DNA of 64,000 bases from contig JAIXMF010000005.1 of the NCBI GenBank assembly GCA_025201365.1, positions 682,001 to 746,000 on the forward strand, written 5' to 3'. Under the pieces are notes generated by a model. The model saw nothing but the letters and a program-made list of their open reading frames with translations, ran no database searches and was not told the origin of the DNA. How positions within the stretch are numbered: the stretch's first letter is position 1; the number at the start of each line of letters is the position of its first letter. Source of the stretch: Syncephalis plumigaleata (taxonomy: Eukaryota; Zoopagomycota; Zoopagomycetes; Zoopagales; Piptocephalidaceae). The translations under genes were made by a program, and so were the position numbers. Positions 1 to 12,585 of this stretch are shown here, piece by piece.

Positions 1-861
1 ATCTATTATCCACACGAAGAAACATCTACGATAATGATGAGTTTGACCTATTTACACACACTGCACTTGATCACAAACGAGTCTATCAAGGAAAACGAGA
101 GTGAGTGTGATTATACGTTATTATTTGACATATTGCTTACACTATGATTTAGTATGAATTCAGAATTAAAGGATGACGCAGCATTGACTCAAGCCTACAA
201 ATCACGTATTATCGAGCGTGTTATGGCAAGCGATGAAGATGAATATGATGACACGTACGATGGTATCTATACCAATGGTGAAGATGTTACCACCACAGGA
301 GAGACAATCACTAGTGGTGATGGTCAGTCCACATCATCGACCACTTTCAAGCAATCATCATCTGCTCTTGCAACAGATCCTACATTAGTGCATGAACCGG
401 TACTAATACAGCAGTACATTTCAAATCCTAGTCTATTTGATCGATCGGCAGCATCACGTAAAAGTGCAGAGCGAACACAATTACGCGATGCTACCGGATT
501 ATCGAATGAACAAATCGAAGGATGGGCCAGTCAATTGGCACGCGATGTAAGTTCATCATTATAATTAGAGTGGTCATTGTATACAAGTAATATTAATTGC
601 ATCTTTATAATAATTCATCTACTCTAGTCTAAACGACATCAAAATCTAGTCAATGATACAGCATGGAGAGGTGAACAAACGTCTATTGCATCGACGACAC
701 CTGTTGTTTCTCAGTCATCAGAAACCGCGTCAACGCCATCACAGGCACCATCACAAACACGACGCAATTACGCGTTTAAAGATCGACACAAAGCTCAACG
801 AGCTAATCACAATCGTAAACGAGGTTATGCTCGTAAAATGCGGGATACACTACCGCAATAA
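1..861 (+). CDS. ASCC2: ASCC2/Cue3-like ubiquitin-binding ribosome-quality-control factor, C-terminal part
   Basis: The gene enters from the left edge, so its CUE domain lies outside. Three exons are visible: 1-100, 153-546 and 628-861, with GT-AG introns, giving about 242 residues to a TAA stop. Seen: an acidic segment NIYDNDEFDLF, a later EDEYDDTYDG stretch, the segment RDAASRKSAERTQLRDATG followed by EQIEGW, and a basic tail KAQRANHNRKRGYARKMRD. These match, in order, conserved blocks of the C-terminal half of animal ASCC2 and yeast Cue3, notably the RANHNR tail. In known systems this protein binds K63-linked ubiquitin and works with the ASCC3/Slh1 helicase on collided ribosomes or alkylation damage. 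Family assignment is firm; the function is inherited from the family. Confidence 0.85.
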
Positions 862-955
862 TAATAATATATCAATATATTAATATACATACCTATCTTA
901 TATGAATATAATCATTAGACATCAACTATTAATTATTATTTATAGTTATACTTTA

Positions 956-2274
956 TTAAAAATAAAAGACTTGAGTTGAAATAGCTGTATTGGAAGTGGC
1001 ACGACTATTGTTGGTTGATGCATTGTCATCGGCTGATGAAGGTGAGACCATCGATATTGGTGTTGACTGTGATACGCCTTCATTTTGAGTATCTGAGGTG
1101 GTTGTCGTAGCCGATGAGTTTAGTATATCCGTTAACTTTGGATAATTAGCGCGTGCATCAAGTTCTCGTTGAGACCAGAATAGCGTATGCAATAAGGTGG
1201 GCAGTTTTGAATTCTGCGGTAGACTCTGAGCTGCCAACATGGCCGCATTCAATTCACTGGCCGTTTGTTGTCGATGTGCCTCTTGCATTAAATGGGCAAG
1301 CGGTGACTGTTGAGCATCCTCGAATGCAAACAATGCCATTGTACGCTCCAACTCTTCTAATAATGCAGGCTATAAATATACACATATATATGCATATGTG
1401 GGTATAACAATGATACATTACTATAAGTAGACAACAAGTAAATGAAGAATGCTACACCTACATTTTCAATGCCTCGTTGAGCTAATTCTTCCTGAGCAAA
1501 TGTCAATGCCTCTTGTATTTTGTCTTGACGTAGATACTCTATCAATCGTTGTTGTTGCAATTTAAAATACAAATCTGCTTGTGCATCCAGCAACTATAGA
1601 GGATTATAATAATAACAGCAATAATAGCAATAATAGTAATAAAGACAATGACATTAACATAGGATCAATTAAGCAATAAATAGAAAAGTATAAAATATAT
1701 AGGCAGATTTAATCATAGATACAATAGAGCAGAGTAGAGAGTAGAGATTAAATGTGAAAATAGTATACGAGTCAAGAATGTTCAACTTACCTCAGGATCC
1801 TGCTCGTTAATACGTTCAATGGCATCTTCAATGTGACCCTGTTGGATTGCTTGTCGTATTTCCATACGTGCCTGGATTGAATCCAATTCAACAGCTGGTC
1901 GAACATTGGTGGTTCTGGCCAATGCTTCAGCGGCATCCTTGTATCCTTCCACCAGTAGATAGTGCATAACAAGACGATTTAGTTCACTATAACAAATAGA
2001 TATTGTTAGTTATTATGTCATTGTGTATATATCCAGTTCAATTGAATAGCAAGCTATTATAATAGATCAGTATCAAGATTCAAGTACTCCACAAATATTG
2101 TATAGGATTAGTATACTTCAGAGAGATTCCCAACTTGATGAGTGCATCATTTCTCGTATATAGAATAGGGGTATTGCACGCATATTATAGTTTGAAATAG
2201 ATTACTTACTCTTTACTAATATCGACATTGTCCAACTGTTGTTGCCATTGTTGATTCAGATCGAGTTTCGGCAT
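956..2274 (-). CDS. GID8: GID8/TWA1-like subunit of the GID/CTLH E3 ubiquitin ligase
   Basis: Four exons on the minus strand (2210-2274, 1791-1986, 1462-1593, 956-1369) join in frame to about 268 residues. The N-terminus MPKLDLNQQWQQQLDN is followed by a LisH motif (DELNRLVMHYLLVEGYKDAA) and a CTLH region (AIQQGHIEDAIERINEQDPE). A CRA-type segment follows, with LFFKLQQQRLIEYLR-like and LEELERTMALFAFED-like blocks. This domain order and the LVMHYLLVEGYKDAA block are typical of GID8/TWA1, a scaffold subunit of the GID/CTLH ligase that degrades gluconeogenic enzymes in yeast. The Ser/Thr-rich C-terminal tail of about 50 residues is extra relative to the core family and looks disordered. Family assignment comes from direct reading; the role is by homology. 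Confidence 0.9.
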
Positions 2275-2315
2275 AATGACATGTACAATATAAATGGATA
2301 GATGACAAGTTAAGT

Positions 2316-2368
2316 AGATGGATGGATGGATGGATGTATAGATGGATAGATGGATAGATGGATAGATG
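2316..2368. repeat. GATG/GATA tetranucleotide microsatellite
   Basis: Repeated GATG and GATA units lie in the short spacer between the GID8 start (2274) and the PBDC1 stop (2608). Nothing else is recognised in this spacer. Confidence 0.85.
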
Positions 2369-2607
2369 CACAGAATAAAGAATGGCTTTGTGATAGAACA
2401 AGGAAAGAGATGATACGATTACAGAGATTAGTGTGGTTAATGGTGACGATGCATCATGTTAATTATTATTTATGTGAGGGTAGTGAGGGAGAAGGTGATA
2501 ATGTTTTGATTTCAAGAATGTGTTTATATACATTTAGGATCATATATAGGTTGCATAATTGAGTATTTATTCAATGACGACGCTACTATACGGGCTCATT
2601 ATATGAT

Positions 2608-3257
2608 TTAGGCTTTTTTATATAAAAATGAGTTAAGACCCTCTCGATTACGAGCAATTTCAATGCAAAGGAACTAGATAATAGGAATATTAGTAAATAC
2701 AGTAGATTCACTGATAATTAATGCAACTACTTACTTGTGTACGCATTGCTAATATCATATATATGTATATGTATAATAGTCGAGGATGGTGTATAATGAG
2801 TATATCATATAATCTATAGCAATTGATATCACTTACCGAACATCGTGTTCTCCTCTGTATAATCCTTTGTAACATCAATGCGTAAGAGAGAACCAAAGTT
2901 ATAGTCGGTAATTCGTTTCTCGTAAGGCATGATCATTTCACGCCACTTCTTTTTGGCATCTTCAGTCTTGAAATCTTCCTCGTTTAGCATGCGTACATCC
3001 ATGTCAGGGAAATTAGTACGGAAATCCGCTAAAAGTTCATCATCGATACTACGTGTACACAAGTTAGTTCGTATTATCACGACTATTTCATTCATGTAAT
3101 AATATAGAGTGGGTACCTACTTGGTGAGACGTAAATTGGCACCGTCCATAACTTGCAATAGATTCATGTAAGTTTCAGCGTGGTGCATAGCTTTGACTGC
3201 CCATTGCTTCTCAATTTCTGGCAGCTGTCCTAATTCCTCAGGTTTTGGTAGTGACAT
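2608..3257 (-). CDS. PBDC1: PBDC1 family protein
   Basis: Four exons (3121-3257, 2837-3048, a 14-nt exon at 2735-2748, 2608-2673) join in frame to about 142 residues. The start MSLPKPEELGQLPEIEKQWA leads to MDGANLRLTK and then a core ending ITDYNFGSLLRIDVTKDYTE. The C-terminus is TQFLCIEIARNREGLN. These blocks match the PBDC1 family (human PBDC1, yeast YPL225W), including the YNFGxLLRxD and EIARNREGLN signatures and the usual length. Recent work on the yeast protein links it to chaperoning of eEF1A. The 14-nt exon is needed to keep the conserved TQF-IEIAR junction in frame, which supports it. Divergently arranged with the IF2 gene. Confidence 0.88.
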
Positions 3258-3580
3258 ATTGACGACGTAAAACTAAAGAAAGAAGAAGGGTAAACGTAAA
3301 CTTGTAGGTGTGTGAGTGAGAGAGTGAGTAAACAAGTAGAGGATGAAAAAATAAAATAAAATATAACTGGCGTAGAATGCGTGGATTATAGGACTTTCCT
3401 ATTGCTTACACTTTCACGTATTCCATTGTGTGTGCGTGCGTGTGCGTGTACTTTATGCACTCCTTTCTAACTATCTATACTACAGTTCAATTCTAGCGAG
3501 ATATATATATATAAATAGATAGTTGAACGATATTTATTGGATAATAGAAGAGAAACGAACTATACCGACCTTATTACACC
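3258..3580. promoter_or_regulatory. Divergent intergenic region between PBDC1 and mitochondrial IF2
   Basis: About 320 bp between two divergently transcribed starts. It holds short GT-rich and (TA)n runs but no ORF or motif that could be assigned. It must contain both promoters. Confidence 0.5.
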
Positions 3581-6500
3581 ATGTTGTGCACGTCAGTGAG
3601 TTCGCCCTTATTACGAGCTTGTCATGTTCGACGAGTAGTAGGCATTACTAGTCAGTATCGTCGTGGACTAGGTCAGTTTACTCGAGTAAGTAGTAATAGT
3701 GGTCAAGTATTGAAATCTATCTATAACTATTATTATTGTTGTTGTTGTCTATGCTTGAAAAGGTATCGGAACAAGCTGCGCAAGCTAATGCTACTGCTCG
3801 ATCAACTGAAAGATTACGCTACCACAATAGTAATAACAGGAATCAGCAATCCTCACAATAACGCGAATGCAAGTCAGAATAATGCGCAAATGTCAGCTCA
3901 GGATCGTTTAGCACTACTTAAATCGATGCAATCGAGTAATAAATGGGCTAAACCTACTATTCCAGATACAGCAACACCAAATAATCACTTGCCGTATACA
4001 AAGACGGTACGCGATCGTGGTCATGCTCCCGTTACTAGTCAGTGGACAAACACGGAGAGTCGGCGTAATCCGGAATCGGTGAATGAATCGCATCCACCGG
4101 CTAATAAGCATCATAGCAATCCTAGTAATTCAGCAAGAAGTATGTTTAATCATATAAATCAACATAGCGGTAGCAATAGCAATCATCAACAGGATAGTCA
4201 GGCAAGCCATTGGGCTAAACGGAAACAGTTGGATCGTGAACGACAAGCACGTCGTAATCAATCCTCCCGTATTAAGCCATACGCGAAACATAATGGCGAT
4301 GATGTCGATCACGATAGTTCAATAGTGGCGGAACGACACAAGGAGAAAACAACAAAGAAGCAACCGGTTGTGAAATTGCTCCAGCATACGTGAAGTATTC
4401 ATTCCTGATATGATTAGCGTGGCCAATCTAGGACGATTACTGGTGCTCGTACTCGTAAGTAGTCATTAAATGTGAGGGAATGAGATGGACGATTAACCAC
4501 ATTGATTTGTAGAACAATTAGCGGAGCGTATGAACTCGACTGGATTAACGGTGACGGCACATGATCATGTACTCACGGCGGATGAGGCCAGTCTTGTAGT
4601 TATGGAGTTTGGCTACACGCCTGTACTGAATAATGAGGCAGCGTTCGATCTATACCCACGACCGTGCCAACGGACATGTCCCAGTATCCGTTACGTCCAC
4701 CGGTGGTCACAGTAATGGGACATGTCGATCATGGCAAGACCTCATTACTGGATGCACTACGTAAAACATCGGTGGCAGCAGGAGAGGCGGGTGGAATCAC
4801 TCAGCACATTGGTGCATTCTCTGGTAAATAATAATAGTACGCAATGTATTCATTACCCATTACTAATGATGCATCGTTTGTTTACGTGCTATTCTAGTGA
4901 TGCTACCCTCAAAGCAACGTATTACATTTCTAGATACACCAGGTCATGCAGCATTCTGTGCCATGCGAGCTCGTGGTGCTCATACCACGGATATTGTTGT
5001 ACTTGTCGTAGCAGCCGATGATAGTGTAATGCCACAAACGATTGAGGCCATTGAGCATGCACAAGCAGCCAAAGGTAAGTTGTGTCAATACATGTATGTA
5101 TGTATATAGATATATGTATTAATGATTTTCAATAGTACCAATCATTGTGGCTATCAACAAATGTGACAAGGAAGATGCAGATCCGGTAGGATATTTTTAT
5201 TGAGTAATGATATCAAGTCTAATTTCGTGTATTCCAATAGAGCAAAGTGAAAAATGACCTGCTTCGATATGGAGTTCAACTGGAAGAGCACGGTGGTGAT
5301 ACGCAAATAGTTGAAGTATCGGCTGTGACGGTTAGTTTAACAAAAAGAAAAGAAAACATCATGCTAGCATGAGCGAATATTGACAATAAGGCAAATATGA
5401 CATGATTAGGGTAAGGGATTGGAGGAACTTGAGGAAAACATTCTCGTACAAGCAGAGTTGTTGGATTTACGAGCTGAAGACAGCATTCCAGCCGAGGGAA
5501 TTATCCTTGAATCAGGTGTCGATAAAGGATTGGGGTAATATTATAACATAGGCTAATATGCTAGATATTCAATAACTAATGAAATATTTCTAGTAATGTT
5601 GCCACCGTTCTAGTAAAGCGTGGTGTTTAAAGCCTGGTATGACGGTGTTGGCTGGCACGGCACACGGACGTGCTCGTGTTATGATCAACGATCAAGGTGC
5701 AACCGTCAAGGAGGCAGGACCGGGAACACCCATCAAACTGACAGGTTGGCGGAATTTGCCTGCAGCCGGAGACGAGCTACTAGTGGCAGACTCGGAGGTA
5801 GGTTGATCGTATTATACTAGCGCAGTACAGTATTGTTGATTAACGAGTAATCCGATCGATAGGAACTTGCGAAAAAGGCTATTCAAAATCGAATGGAACG
5901 CATTGAAAGACAAAAGGAACTGCAAGACTTGGAGGCGATCAATGAGAAAAGACGTATATTACGCGAGGAAGAGAATGAAGATGGCGGCGATGTCGTTGAG
6001 ACGCAGACATCGACCATTCCCGAATTGCCATTAGTGATTAAGGGCGATGTTAGTGGTACCGTTGAAGCGGTTGTTAGTTCACTACAAGGACTACCAGCGA
6101 ATAAGGTTCGTCTCAATGTCATACACGCGGGTGTGGGTGCCATCACCGATTCGGATGTCGATTTAGCGGCCACAGCACAGGGTATGATATTTGGATTTAA
6201 TGTCAAATACGACAAACGAGTGCAATCACATGCACGCGCCAGTAATGTCAAGATAGTTACGCAGACGGTGATCTATCGATTGATCGAGGAGGCGAAGAAA
6301 CAACTGATTGCCTTATTGCCAAAGGTGTATGAGCCCAAGGTCAATGGCGAGGCACGCGTTTTGCAGCTTTTCTCGATTAACACTAAAGGACGACAATACG
6401 CCAGTGTTGCCGGTTGTCGTGTCACGAATGGTGTGATCAAGCGGGGAGAGAAGGTTCGCGTGCTACGTGGGCAAGATACGGTCTTTGATGGTCAATTGGA

Positions 6501-6642
6501 AACGCTCAAGAATGTAAAGAAAGACATCGATGAAGCGGGCAAGGGATTGGAGTGTGGCATGTCATTTATCGGTTTCCAAGATTTCCAACCGGATGACATA
6601 GTGCAAAGTTATGTTATGGTCGAGAAGGAGCAGACATTGTAG
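3581..6642 (+). CDS. MTIF2: Mitochondrial translation initiation factor IF-2 (several frame breaks)
   Basis: About nine exons (from 3581-3685 to 5863-6642). A basic N-terminus suits mitochondrial import. The N-terminal IF2 block [14 protein letters not shown], the G1 motif [16 protein letters not shown], the switch [13 protein letters not shown]3 DTPGHAAF, G4 NKCDK, the EF-Tu-like domain 2 and the intact C-terminal domains ([20 protein letters not shown]) are all visible in order. The factor places fMet-tRNA on the mitochondrial small subunit. Odd: the conserved sequence continues across at least four frame breaks, near 4.38, 4.45, 4.67 and 5.63 kb, and probably one near 3.84 kb. Most behave as one missing base. 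Because amino-acid conservation flanks each break, I favour assembly undercalls over a dead gene, but a young pseudogene is not excluded. Confidence 0.88.
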
Positions 6643-6728
6643 AATAGTCACTAGTAGTTGTTTATTTTATTGAATAAAGCCTAGTTGTTGAATTAAATAG
6701 TAGATCAATAATAGTGTTGTCTATTTCA

Positions 6729-8762
6729 TTAGAAGTGCTGCGCGTCTTGATACGATACAACTTGCACCGAGACTGTTTCCGATACAATAACACTGGTTTG
6801 CCGTTTGAACTTTTCGCTTATTCTTGATAATGTACGCGCTAACGGTGCTGCCAATGCCCCATGATCATCATTGACGAGTGTTGTGTCGGTGGCACCAATG
6901 GTTGTCATTCCATTGAGCGGCGTATGATGTGTTGTAGTCTCGCGTAACTTCGGCCAAGCAATGCCCATAATCGAGAGGCAAACAATGATACGTATAACGA
7001 GTGTGGCATGCCTTGAAATAGCGAAAATGGCCCAATCACTTACGGTCATCCCTGTGTATTTGGTATGTATACCAAGTAGGATACAATAGTAATGGCACCA
7101 GAAGTTACTCCCGTTAGTGTAGCAAGTCCAGTAAACATTGTTAACTAGGATGATAGTAAAAATAGCACATTAGTGATTGTTTCAATTTGTAGTCTACATG
7201 TATCGATAGCTACCTGAATAAAACGCTTATATGGTTTACTATGCCTTCTCACTCTATACGCGCATAGACTAAACCAAATTGCTATACAAAAAACAGGATA
7301 TAAATAGTGTAAAGCATTGCATCTCCACATTGACTTACTAAAACCAAGCAATAGGATTATGTTTGCTGTTACGGAAAATATCTTTATAGCTTTGAAACCC
7401 TCGTCGATTCCCCATTTATAGATTGTTTCAACACTCCATATTTGAAAACATAGGCCAATGATTGACGTGGTCATTTCAACGGTGAATATACAAACGACTG
7501 AAACTCGAAAAGATACGACTAGAATTAGCGAGAATACATGTCTGGCATGAATAGACCTAGATGTCCATGAGTTAGCTTTGTCTTCCCCCATTCAAATAAT
7601 AAATAGCATTTACCAATATATAAATAGTAGCAGGTAGTTCAGTATTGTTGTTGACACAAGAATGATTTGTAGCACGACATTATAGTAAGTGTAAAGTGGT
7701 GTGTTCAAATACATCATGAAGACTATGATAATAATGGAATAAATCGACAAAGCTACGGAATAAGTTGATGCAATACATCGTTACTTACCTATACTATCCA
7801 TTACCGCCAATGTAAATATAACCATGCGCATGTTAAGGATAAGCTGTTTTCGTATTGCAAGTAGCACTATACGCGAGCATGTGTAGATTAAAGCTAGCAA
7901 TACCTATGATGTGCATTCGACTGGTTATAACGTAAATACATCATTAGACACTTGTTTACTTACTAGCACAAAGCAAATCCATTTGTGAGCCAGGTAGCCG
8001 GATGATAGGAAAACTTCATTAACAGGGCCCGGTTCTATTATCATTGTTATTATCATCATTATGCGTTGCTTCCATTTACTCGGCATCTAAGTGTTATACT
8101 GACCTGGTTCGGCATGGAAACCTGTACCGGAAACATGTTTACCAGTGAATTCTAGAAAGTCAATGCTTGATACGCTATCTACAAAGGTGGTGGCAATAGA
8201 AGGTGGTCCCTCTGGCTTGCTGGATGGTTTGTCTGTCACATATGCATTCGAATTCGAGCCCCATACCATAGGACCTGCATCACCAGGAAAGACAAAAACA
8301 AGCAATTTGATGGGAGGCAGCCTAAGTTGATCGAATTGTCGAGCGAGTTTCTCCACCTCTTCACCAAACTAATGATAGCTTTAGTGTTGATTAATCACTG
8401 ATATGCCACTAGCTTACTTGTGCAATGGTGATATGTTCAGGATACGTAAAGTATTCCCCATAGTTGATGTAGATAGCGGTAGATTTGAATCTATTAGACT
8501 GCTTCTTGAATTGAACAAAGAATGGATCGGACATATTGACGGGCCATGGTTTGACGGTGCCTGCACCCACATCCCAGGTCCAATCGTATAGTATGCCGCT
8601 ATAGTTATAATATGACTGATCATGCTGGAAATAGTTCATAGTTGGCAGTGTTAATGTTCGACCGCCACGAATTAACGTGATCTTTGCCGATACATTTCCC
8701 AGCTGAGTTGCCAGATAAAAGAGCACCAACTGCGCATAAACAAGCATGCTATAAAACTTCAT
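6729..8762 (-). CDS. Secreted-ectodomain seven-transmembrane protein of unknown function
   Basis: A multi-exon minus-strand gene. The first exon (8762 to about 8420) starts with signal peptide MKFYSMLVYAQLVLFYLATQ. A predicted extracellular domain rich in Tyr, Trp and N-glycosylation sites continues through 8356-8104. Downstream exons near 8.03-7.97, 7.91-7.79, 7.73-7.61, 7.59-7.15 and 7.14-6.73 kb encode about seven hydrophobic segments, then a cytoplasmic tail ending YQDAQHF. The layout resembles receptor-like 7TM proteins, but no known family could be named. The last helix (IRIIVCLSIMGIAWP) and the preceding IWFSLCAYRVRRHSKPYKRF segment resemble the partial gene at the right edge (IRALMFLSIFGIAWP), so the two are probably paralogues. 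Exon borders after the second exon are approximate. Confidence 0.6.
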
Positions 8763-9388
8763 GTTACGTACGTACTTGCGTGTATGTCAATAAGCAAATA
8801 ATGAGACTAAAGAATTGGCGAATTGGTGTCGAATGTGATGTGTTTTTATTAACGCAATAATGGCGAGAACAATGCAGCAGGTCATGCTTCTTATAGCCCA
8901 TCTGTGCCTAAGTTTGTTTGACAATAAACGTAGAATGGAAGTGTACTTCATTGTTGAGCGTACAAATATAACAATTGTATTGCAACAATGATATACATTA
9001 GTGTCCCATTAATGTAGGCCTATTGATAGTTCATTGTGTTGTTTCACGCATCATATGGTTGTATATTGTAAATAGCCATTCAAATTATTGTACCTGTACC
9101 ACGTCTCCATTTAGAATGAAGATTGAGCGTAACAATACGATAGTCAATCCAATCATCATCTTCTCGTTACGCCATTGGACAATGCGTTAATTTGAAGCAT
9201 TCGCTTGCGTAGTCTTTCGCACGTTAATCTTCCACTTCTTTCACTTTATCACACTAGTCCTTTCATCTCTCTCTCTCTCTCCCCCTATTTATACCGTTGT
9301 TTGCTGCCGTTATTATTGTTATTATTTGCTATTTACCGCGTATAAACACCGCTTCTTGTTCTTTCTTTTTCTTGTAGAAACCTTCAAT
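8763..9388. promoter_or_regulatory. Intergenic region upstream of the 7TM gene and alkaline phosphatase
   Basis: About 630 bp between divergent starts. A CT-rich run and a TATTTATA element (9286-9293) lie about 100 bp before the phosphatase ATG, with a possible 5'-leader 3' splice site (CTTGTAG) at 9371-9377. Short minus-strand hydrophobic ORFs near 9.16 and 8.95 kb could be extra 5' exons, but no join was convincing. Confidence 0.45.
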
Positions 9389-11153
9389 ATGTCGGATAAT
9401 GTCGATAGTCGCTGGGAGGAGGAGCAGCGTCTTTCGGGTCGAGCACTTACCGAACGCGATCCTCTTTTGCTTGGAACGCAGACTCCAGAGAATAAACGAG
9501 TATGTAGTCATAATTACTAGAAATGATATGCATATAGATAGCCTAACCACGTAGTAGAATCAACGTCTAGTACTTGCCGGTCTAGCTGTTATGGTTGTAC
9601 TCGCTACAACAGTGGCCATAAGTGTTTTTACAATGTCTGGAGCATCAGGTGAGTTCCTCCCTTCTCGAAATAGCACAACTTGTAGCAAGTCTTACCAACT
9701 AGCGTTGTACGATATAGCGAAAGCACCACGTCGCAACGTAATTATGATGGTATCCGATGGTTTTGGCCCTGCCTCACAGACATACGGTCGATCGTATCAG
9801 CAATATGTGCATAAATTGCCCGTAAACTATATGACACCGCTTGATACCATTCTAGTTGGTGCATCACGCACTCGATCGGCGTCCAGTCTAGTGACTGACT
9901 CGGCGGCAGGAGCCACTGCATTCTCTTGCGCTCTCAAGACTTACAACAACGCGGTCGGCGTGGATTCCGATCAACGTCCATGTGGAACCGTACTAGAGGC
10001 AGCCAAGCTTAAAGGGCTAAAGACCGCCCTGGTAGTCACGAGTCGAGTGACCGATGCGACACCTGCCGCCTTCAGCTCGCATGTAGTATGGCGTTCTATG
10101 GAGTCGACCATTGCTCAACAGCAAATTGGAGACTATCCGCTGAATCGCACGGTAGATCTCATGTTTGGCGGCGGTCTTTGCTTCTTCCAGCCAAACACGA
10201 CCAGGGGCAGCTGTCGTAACGATGATCGTGATCTACTTGAGGAGGCACGCAAGTATGGCTGGTCCTCAGTATCCGATCGTAAGGAATTTGACGAGCTATC
10301 GGCCACCGCTTCACTGCCGATTCATGGCCTATTCACGCGACACAACATGGCCTACGAAATTGATAGGGATGCTGCGAAAGAGCCGGCGCTACATGAAATG
10401 GCTCAGAAGGCATTGGATATCATGGCACACGCCACTCGTGACGACGAAAATGGATTCTTTATGATGATCGAGGGAAGTAAGATCGATCTAGGTGCGCATA
10501 GCAATGATCCAGCCGTGCATGTCCACGAGATTACCGCGTACTACAAGACGATAGAGATGGTCAAGGCGTTTGTCGATGCCAATCCGGGTACAGTCATGAT
10601 ATCGGTTAGTGATCATGAAACGGGCGGATTTACCCTAGGTCGCCAGATTGGATCCGACTATCCCGAGTATATCTGGAGGCCAGAGGTAATTCATGCCGTT
10701 CAAAACTCGACCGCCCTAATGGCCGATGCAATTGTGACGGTCGACGGCAAGGGTAGAAGGCAGTACATTAAAGAGATGATCCTGTCGAACTGGGCGGGTC
10801 TTCGTAATATTACAGACGTAGAGATTGATTATATATGCGATCGTACACGTACACTCGAGGAGATACGTAATTACTTGGCAGATATGATCAGTAGACGTGC
10901 TTCCCTCGGCTGGACTACGCATGGTCATACCGGAGTCGATGTTAACTTGTACGCGTATGGCGAGGCAGCCGTCAAGCATTTACGCGGCAACCACGAGAAC
11001 ACGGATATCGGTGACTTTATCGCTAATTACCTCGATCTATCATTGGAGTCCGTCACTAATCTATTGAGGACGGCCAAGCCATTCATGCCACCAATGAAGG
11101 ATCGTTTCACGATGCAATCCACGGTTGCTGATCCATACCATGGAGCTGCTTAG
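9389..11153 (+). CDS. PHO8: Vacuolar-type alkaline phosphatase (Pho8 family)
   Basis: Two exons (9389-9499 and 9558-11153) give about 568 residues, the length of fungal Pho8. A short cytosolic N-terminus with acidic residues and DPLLL precedes one membrane anchor (about residues 40-60), a type II topology as in yeast. The catalytic domain shows the metal-binding MMVSDGFGPAS, the nucleophile motif TDSAAGATAFSCALKTYNNA, the metal ligands SDHETGGFTLG and the THGHTGVDV motif. All expected catalytic residues appear present, so the enzyme is probably active. It hydrolyses phosphomonoesters in the vacuole. The second exon is an unbroken 1.6-kb ORF. Confidence 0.95.
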
Positions 11154-12585
11154 TGCTTCTCTGTTATGTAATGCAACTAGTAATTAGTTATTATACCGAT
11201 ACAAGCATTGACTAACAGACATTTATTCAATAAAGTACTGGTGTTCTCGTATGTAAAATCACTTGTATGTGTATCGAATCGTGTTTTCACCAATACCACT
11301 GATCGCTGTTGTCATCACTCACTTCCATGCTGTTGTATCGTTCAAGCATTAAAGTATAGGAACGTAGACGTTGTCTTTGTTCCTAGCATTACAGCAACAC
11401 TAGACATGGTTATGACATGTTGTAATCCAAGTGTAATGACAACGTGTAGGAAGCATAGTTCTAAGGATACTGACATATGTGATGAAATAGCACTCGTGTA
11501 ATCAATATTCGACGACCTCACTCGATATACAATGCTCATTCATGGTACACGATAAGTAATAAGCATAGCTGGAGTAGAAGAAAGAATCGAACGACGAATA
11601 GAGTAGAAGAATGCCATATAGCATTACACATTTATTCAATCAATGATTAATATTTATGTAATAGGACCATGGATGAATAGACGTAAGGGACTTGTAGATA
11701 TACTACACGATAACTTCCAATAATGGAGCGTGCATGTAATTATTATTCTGACTTGATTGTCACATTCATACAAATGCTATTTATTATCATGACATCTACA
11801 TGACATGTTCATTTGTATGTCATCTATCATTGTTCATTCCATTGTCATTGACATGATCGATACTGATTGCAATGCATCACGACATGTCATCGAATGATCC
11901 TACAACCATATGGACATGAATATGTTGATGTATCTATAATGCGATACGACGTTCATCCAATCAATACAATATATTATCATTATTAATTACACTGTATAAA
12001 CCAGCATACTTGATGATCTAATAAATTCATTCATTTACATACACATGCAGTTTACTCTACCAACAGCTTCTCCAATTGCTCATAGACTTGTGTAGCACAT
12101 ACTGAATCCTACTAGTACACTTATTAGCAATACTCAACATTATACCACCATCCTTTGTTGCTTTATCTGTTTGTTGCTGAGCTATAAGCGGCATCATACC
12201 ATTGCAGCAAAGTTACAATGGTATTAAATGATACGAAGCTTACATTGCCGTATTCGCGATACATACTCGAATAAACATAGATATTATGCATTTTGCACAA
12301 TTGTTAGCACCATTATCGCATTGCTATTAATATTGGGTAGCTGTCATGGTATAGCAGTTGATGGTTATCGCTTCTACACATAAAATACACAAGTATTATT
12401 ACCATAACTATTATTTATTAGTAAAACAAAAGGCTAGCTGCGTTAATCAGAAGGAGAAATCCTATATCTGATCATCAATCTATCAATCAATAATTTCATA
12501 TTCCCTCCTCCTCCATTCGAATACTATTCACACCAGCATTGTTCTATTTATTCTATTTGCTAGTCTGCCATAATCGATAAATATC
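11154..12585. other. Gene-poor spacer
   Basis: About 1.4 kb, AT-rich, with scattered short ORFs of no recognisable similarity and many ACATG/CATGT words around 11.76-11.92 kb. It must include the phosphatase terminator and the MMADHC promoter. No RNA gene or repeat array was recognised. Confidence 0.4.
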
